Source: an uncultured Planctomycetia bacterium
GTDB taxonomy: Bacteria; Planctomycetota; Phycisphaerae; Phycisphaerales; SM1A02
NCBI GenBank assembly: GCA_937871505.1
Contig: CALMPF010000020.1
Coordinates: 1-64,000, forward strand
Direction: 5' to 3'
DNA: 64,000 nt
The position numbers and the translations under genes are program-made. Every line of letters begins with the position of its first letter. Positions within the stretch are counted from its first letter, which is position 1. The notes under the pieces were generated by a model. The model was not told the origin of the DNA. It ran no database searches and worked only from the letters and a program-made list of their open reading frames with translations. Below are positions 61,527 through 64,000 of the stretch, piece after piece.

Positions 61527-61883
61527 TTAGGGATCGAGCCGCAGGATCGTCGCCACGCCGGGTGAGCCGGGCGGCGAACTCTGTGTGCGTCGCAGGACGA
61601 CCAGCGCGGCCCAGGGCGTCGTCCGATCGGGCGGCGAGGAGGTCGGCTCCAGCGTCATGGTGAACGAGCAGGTCGTCGCACCGTCCGCGCAGGTTGCCGT
61701 GATCGTGCTCGCGCCGTGGAGCTGCCAAGCCGCATCGGCCGGGAGGATCACGTCGATGGTGAACGTCTGAATCCCCTGCGACGGCTTGTCCAGCAGCACC
61801 GCGCCGTACGCGACGAGATGGCCGGACGAACTGCCCATGCTGACCGAGGTGGTCGAAATCGAGATCGGAACGCCTGTGCTCAT
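61527..61883 (-). CDS. Small beta-rich unknown protein
   Basis: Protein of 118 residues. It starts MSTGVPISISTTSVSMGSSS, an unusually Ser/Thr-rich beta-like segment. It continues FTIDVILPADAAWQLHGAST and ITATCADGATTCSFTMTLEP (two Cys, possible disulfide) and ends in Arg-Leu-Asp-Pro. No signal peptide. GGAGG with 5-nt spacing before the ATG at 61883, a clear Shine-Dalgarno sequence, decides the start over upstream ATGs at 61904 and 61961. Function unknown; secretion or surface display is only suggested by composition. Confidence 0.6.
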   Translation of the reverse strand: MSTGVPISISTTSVSMGSSSGHLVAYGAVLLDKPSQGIQTFTIDVILPADAAWQLHGASTITATCADGATTCSFTMTLEPTSSPPDRTTPWAALVVLRRTQSSPPGSPGVATILRLDP

Positions 61884-62179
61884 GAAGACCTCCGGAATGG
61901 ACATCCGCCTGGAAAGGGCGGGTGCGGATCGGGCGTTCTCGTCCGCCGGCGCTTCCAGCAAGCCCGGAAGCGGCGAGAAGCCCTCTCCCCGTCAGACCGC
62001 GGAGCATAGCGCGGTGGTCAAGGGCCGGTCTCGGCGGGTGGTGGCCCGGTCGGACTCCTCAGGGCCGTCCTGAGGGCCGCGCGGAGGGGCGCGGTCGAAC
62101 TGGTACCATCGCACCACGCCCGCGACCGGCGCCCGAGCCCTGCCCTGGGGCTCGCCGTCGATCGCCTACTCCGCTGCTC

Positions 62180-64000
62180 GTGCCTGATGCCACGGCTGTC
62201 CCACCGCGGTTGGGACCCTATCGCTTCGATCGACACGCCCGCCGCCTCGGGAGCGGCGGCATGGGGGAGGTGTGGCTGGCGTGGGACGAGGTCGATTCGG
62301 TCGAGCGCGCGGTGAAGCTCCCGTCGCAGACGTTTGCGCGCGACCTGAACTGGCGCATGGACATGAAGCGGGAGGCCCAGGTGCTGCGGCACCTGAGTCA
62401 TCCCGCCATCGCGGCGTTTCACGACTTCGTCGTCGAGGAGGAGCGCTGCGGACTGGTGATGGAGTACGTGCCTGGCCGGACCCTGCGGGCGCTCCTCGAC
62501 GCCGAGGGCAGGCGCGACCGCGTCGAGGCCCTCCGGATCGCCGCCGAGATCGCGTCGGCCCTCGACGAAGCGCACCGCCACCCGCAGCGGATCGTTCACT
62601 GCGACCTGAAGCCGGCGAACGTGATGATCGCGGCCGACGGGGCCGTCAAGGTGCTCGACTGGGGCATCGCCCGGAGCGAGCTCGCGGAGACGTCCGCAGC
62701 GCAGGGGAGCGCAGGCGCGGCGCGGGCGATCACCGCGGCGCCGGTCCGCTTCGGAACCCCCGGCTACCTCCCGCCGGAGGTTCTTCTGGGCGATCGGCGG
62801 ACGACCCGCGCGGTGGACATCTTCGCGTTCGGCTCGGTCCTGTTCGAGCTGCTCTCGGGATCCCGCGCCTTTCCGGGGCGAAACGCAGGCGAGCGCATCG
62901 AACGGACGCTCGACGGCCCGCCCGACTTCGCGCTGCTTCCCGGCGACCTTCCTTCGCCGCTCTGGTCGCTGCTGCGTCGGCTGCTCGAGTTCGACGTGCG
63001 TGTGCGCTGCGGCGACATCGCCGACGCGATCGAGGTGCTCCGCCCCGATGGCGCCCGCCCCGGGCGAAGCCGCCGCGCGGGCGGCAACCTCCCGGCGGTC
63101 GTCGGCGCCGTCGTCGGTCGCGAGTCGGAGCAGGCGGATCTGGTCCTCCAGCTTCGGCGCGTCCGCTTCGTTGCGCTGCATGGCATCGGCGGGATGGGGA
63201 AGACCAGGCTGGCGCTGAGCGTTGCCCACGAGATCGCGCGCGACGCCGCCCGCGGGGAAGAGCTGGATGGCGGTGCGTGGTTCGTCCCGATCGAGCACGT
63301 CGGGGAGGACGGGCTCGTGCTCGAAGCGATCGCCCGCGCGATGGGGAGTGCCGCGGGGTCGGTCGCCGAGCTGGCGCGGCAGATCGGAGAGCGGCGGACG
63401 CTCCTCGTGCTCGATCGCTGCGACGACCGGCCGGACGCCGTCGCGTCGGTCGTCTCCGCGCTCCTCGCGGCTGCCCCCAACCTGCGGGTCCTCGCCACCG
63501 GACGGATGCCGATCGACGGGGCGACTCCCCGGCGCATCGGCCCGCTGCGCACGCTCGGAGCGATCGCCGAGCGCGGCGACGCGGCCCTGCGCGACCTCGA
63601 ATCGGTCCGGCTCTTCGTCGCCAGGGTGCGTTCCGACCGACCGCGCTTTGAGCCCGGCGAGGCGCAGCTTCGGGCCATCGCCGAGCTGGTCACGCGCCTC
63701 GACGGCATACCCGGCTCGATCGAGATTGCCGCGTCGTTCGTCGGGTCCGAGACGTTCGAGTCGCTCCGGGTCGAGGCTGACAGCGTCGGCGATCGGCGAG
63801 ACGACGGTCCGTTCGTCGCGATGATCGAGTGGAGCCTCTCGCGCCTGCGGCCGGAACACCGTCTGCTGCTCTCCGCGCTCGCCGCGTTTCCCGCGGGGTT
63901 CGAGCTCGACGCCTCTCTCGAGGTCGGCGCCGCAGCGGGACTGGAGCGGGCGTCGATCCAGCCGCTTCTCGGAGCCCTCGTCGACCACGCGCTCGTCGAG
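62180..64000 (+). CDS. Ser/Thr protein kinase fused to NB-ARC ATPase (3' truncated by window)
   Basis: The first 607 residues are visible; the frame runs off the window. The Hanks-type kinase spans ~12-290: LGSGGMGEVWLAWD, ATP Lys46, catalytic HCDLKPANVM (Asp142; HCD in place of HRD) and DWG (Asp160) in place of DFG, then GTPGYLPPEVLLG. Next an NB-ARC/STAND P-loop ATPase: GRESEQADLVLQLRRV, HGIGGMGKTRLAL (Lys341) and LLVLDRCDD (Walker B). PknB-NB-ARC proteins are signal-responsive switches that usually end in TPR or WD40 sensor repeats, presumably beyond the window. GTG 62180 lies just before the domain; the divergent neighbour is the small beta-rich gene. Confidence 0.88.
   Translation, partial: MPDATAVPPRLGPYRFDRHARRLGSGGMGEVWLAWDEVDSVERAVKLPSQTFARDLNWRMDMKREAQVLRHLSHPAIAAFHDFVVEEERCGLVMEYVPGRTLRALLDAEGRRDRVEALRIAAEIASALDEAHRHPQRIVHCDLKPANVMIAADGAVKVLDWGIARSELAETSAAQGSAGAARAITAAPVRFGTPGYLPPEVLLGDRRTTRAVDIFAFGSVLFELLSGSRAFPGRNAGERIERTLDGPPDFALLPGDLPSPLWSLLRRLLEFDVRVRCGDIADAIEVLRPDGARPGRSRRAGGNLPAVVGAVVGRESEQADLVLQLRRVRFVALHGIGGMGKTRLALSVAHEIARDAARGEELDGGAWFVPIEHVGEDGLVLEAIARAMGSAAGSVAELARQIGERRTLLVLDRCDDRPDAVASVVSALLAAAPNLRVLATGRMPIDGATPRRIGPLRTLGAIAERGDAALRDLESVRLFVARVRSDRPRFEPGEAQLRAIAELVTRLDGIPGSIEIAASFVGSETFESLRVEADSVGDRRDDGPFVAMIEWSLSRLRPEHRLLLSALAAFPAGFELDASLEVGAAAGLERASIQPLLGALVDHALVE

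Overview
The window is 64 kb of very GC-rich bacterial chromosome. Several traits point to a planctomycete, probably of the Phycisphaerae type: a secreted Cys-rich protein ending in a dockerin-like tail (DLDGNGIVDGAD / DLDGSGLVDGAD), a CRTAC/ASPIC-UnbV lipoprotein paired with a TPR protein, a CxxC...CPECG zinc-ribbon membrane protein, a planctomycete-style tyrosine integrase and a DUF1580-like helix-turn-helix protein. The taxonomy is inferred; no rRNA gene is present.

Layout. 1-7.4 kb: SPOR lipoprotein (-), acyl-CoA synthetase (+), zinc-ribbon membrane protein (-), Cys-rich/dockerin secreted protein (-), peroxiredoxin (+), then tRNA-Gly(TCC). 7.4-22.7 kb: a 15.2-kb integrated element in that tRNA gene. 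It is bounded by exact 49-bp direct repeats of the tRNA 3' end, and all of its genes are on the plus strand. It carries an integrase next to attL, a pair of paralogous unknown genes with a decayed third copy, a replication/regulation block of GTGA/ATGA-overlapping genes that includes a second tyrosine recombinase, and a five-gene module that looks like a remnant or minimal phage-tail region with a stand-alone M41-like metalloprotease. At its right end lie a promoter, a predicted pseudoknotted RNA and a palindrome that mirrors one at the left end. 23.3-38.5 kb: housekeeping and metabolic genes, namely a site-2 protease with CBS domains, TPR plus CRTAC proteins, a small lipoprotein, isocitrate dehydrogenase, a VTT membrane protein, a DUF1275-STAS fusion, glycogen phosphorylase divergent from an ALDH7-type dehydrogenase, a Nudix protein and an RluA-type pseudouridine synthase. 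38.5-46.4 kb: an oxidoreductase-like protein (-), a 1,732-residue DUF4011-helicase-nuclease-DUF3320 protein of the kind seen in antiphage defence, and an S41-like protease. 46.4-47.9 kb: pyrH-frr (-). 48.0-59.4 kb: a tightly overlapped eight-gene operon (vWA protein, large secreted protein, ExbB, ExbD, ExbD, TPR-like protein and two large envelope-associated unknowns) that looks like an energised cell-envelope machine. 59.7-64 kb: a stand-alone receiver protein divergent from an unknown gene, a small unknown gene, and the start of a Ser/Thr kinase-NB-ARC regulator cut by the window end.

Frequent 1-4-nt stop/start overlaps mark operons (13135-17870, 20222-22181, 48046-59364). Several genes have a -10-like box 6-10 nt before the start codon and no Shine-Dalgarno sequence, suggesting leaderless mRNAs. 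Intergenic DNA is rich in short tandem repeats, some with 10-11-bp period. Because GC is so high, most long antisense ORFs are artefacts; genes were chosen by recognisable protein motifs, overlaps and start signals.
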